Of a stretch of DNA of 5,343 nucleotides, positions 5,006 to 5,343 are shown piece by piece; the first letter of the stretch is position 1; every line of letters starts with the position of its first letter. Source of the DNA: Spirochaeta sp. (GTDB lineage Bacteria > Spirochaetota > Spirochaetia > DSM-2461); the NCBI GenBank assembly GCA_030592625.1, contig JAUVIY010000196.1, positions 1 to 5,343 on the forward strand, given 5' to 3'. A program made the position numbers and the translations under genes. Under the pieces are notes generated by a model. It had not been told where the DNA came from, did no database searches, and worked only from the letters and a program-made list of their open reading frames with translations.

Positions 5006-5343
5006 TTATCCTTCGATGTCATGAATCGCTTCCATGACGGATTCGGACACGGTGGGATGCGGGTGGATGACGGCACCGACTTCTTCGCAGCTGAGCTCAG
5101 CGCTCATGGCGGTGGACAGTTGGGCAATCAAGTCGGTGGCCCTGGGACCAATGTTATGGGTTCCCAGAATTTCCCCTGTCTTTTCGTCGCAGAGGATTTT
5201 CACAAACCCTCCGGTTTCGCCCATGATGAGGGACTTCCCGTTACCTGCCAGTGGAAATTTCCCGATGTTGAAAGGCCTTCCGGAATCACGGGCTTCCTGC
5301 TCGGTCATGCCTTCTGAGGCAATCTCCGGCCTCGTGTAAACAC
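5006..5343 (-). CDS. lpdA: Dihydrolipoamide dehydrogenase, C-terminal part (partial)
   Basis: The last 111 residues of a pyridine-nucleotide-disulfide oxidoreductase enter from the right edge. The opening VYTRPEIASEGMTEQEA is the conserved start of the interface domain, and HPHPTVSE (5042-5065) carries the His-Glu pair used by lipoamide dehydrogenase as catalytic base. The enzyme (E3) reoxidises dihydrolipoyl groups of 2-oxoacid dehydrogenases or the glycine cleavage system with NAD+. The frame is open to the edge; the ATG at 5308 is an internal methionine and not the start. The redox disulfide and FAD site lie outside the window, so another family member such as mercuric reductase-like remains possible, though HPHPTVSE and the short C-terminus favour Lpd. 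It sits directly upstream of the LarA-like gene. Confidence 0.88.
   Translation of the reverse strand, partial: VYTRPEIASEGMTEQEARDSGRPFNIGKFPLAGNGKSLIMGETGGFVKILCDEKTGEILGTHNIGPRATDLIAQLSTAMSAELSCEEVGAVIHPHPTVSESVMEAIHDIEG

Noticed and set aside
4796..5317. Plus-strand open frame of 173 codons.
   Set aside because: It is antisense to the conserved LarA-like start and the lipoamide dehydrogenase C-terminus and is best explained as a shadow frame.

Overview
All recognisable genes in this 5.3-kb window are bacterial and lie on the minus strand, so transcription runs from high to low coordinates. Tandem small FeoA proteins, a DtxR-type regulator fused to a FeoA domain, FeoB, a LarA-family protein and a ThiF/MoeB-like enzyme suggest an anaerobic or facultative bacterium, perhaps Desulfobacterota-like or Firmicutes-like. 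This taxonomic guess is weak. No RNA gene, CRISPR array, transposase or phage gene was seen.

Positions 1-1560 are an AT-rich ferrous-iron module. A consensus promoter drives a DtxR-family regulator of 236 aa whose C-terminus is a FeoA-like SH3 domain. Two stand-alone FeoA genes follow, then the first 86 codons of feoB, which runs off the left edge. Two perfect inverted repeats with the same core, GTTAG-N6-CTAAC, sit at the regulator promoter/start codon and just upstream of the first feoA. They are the best candidates for this regulator's operators, implying autoregulation plus control of the transport genes.

Positions 1626-2798 hold a GC-richer gene for a 12-helix MFS transporter of unknown substrate. 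No mobile-element hallmark flanks it. Positions 2799-2969 are a short intergenic stretch with possible folded structure but no recognised RNA family.

Positions 2970-5343 hold a second leftward gene string: the C-terminal end of a dihydrolipoamide dehydrogenase (entering from the right edge), a LarA-family protein with the expected nickel-pincer-cofactor residues, and a ThiF/MoeB/HesA-like adenylating enzyme. The LarA-ThiF pairing is the least explained part of the window. The sequence gives the families but not the substrate of either enzyme or proof that they share a pathway.
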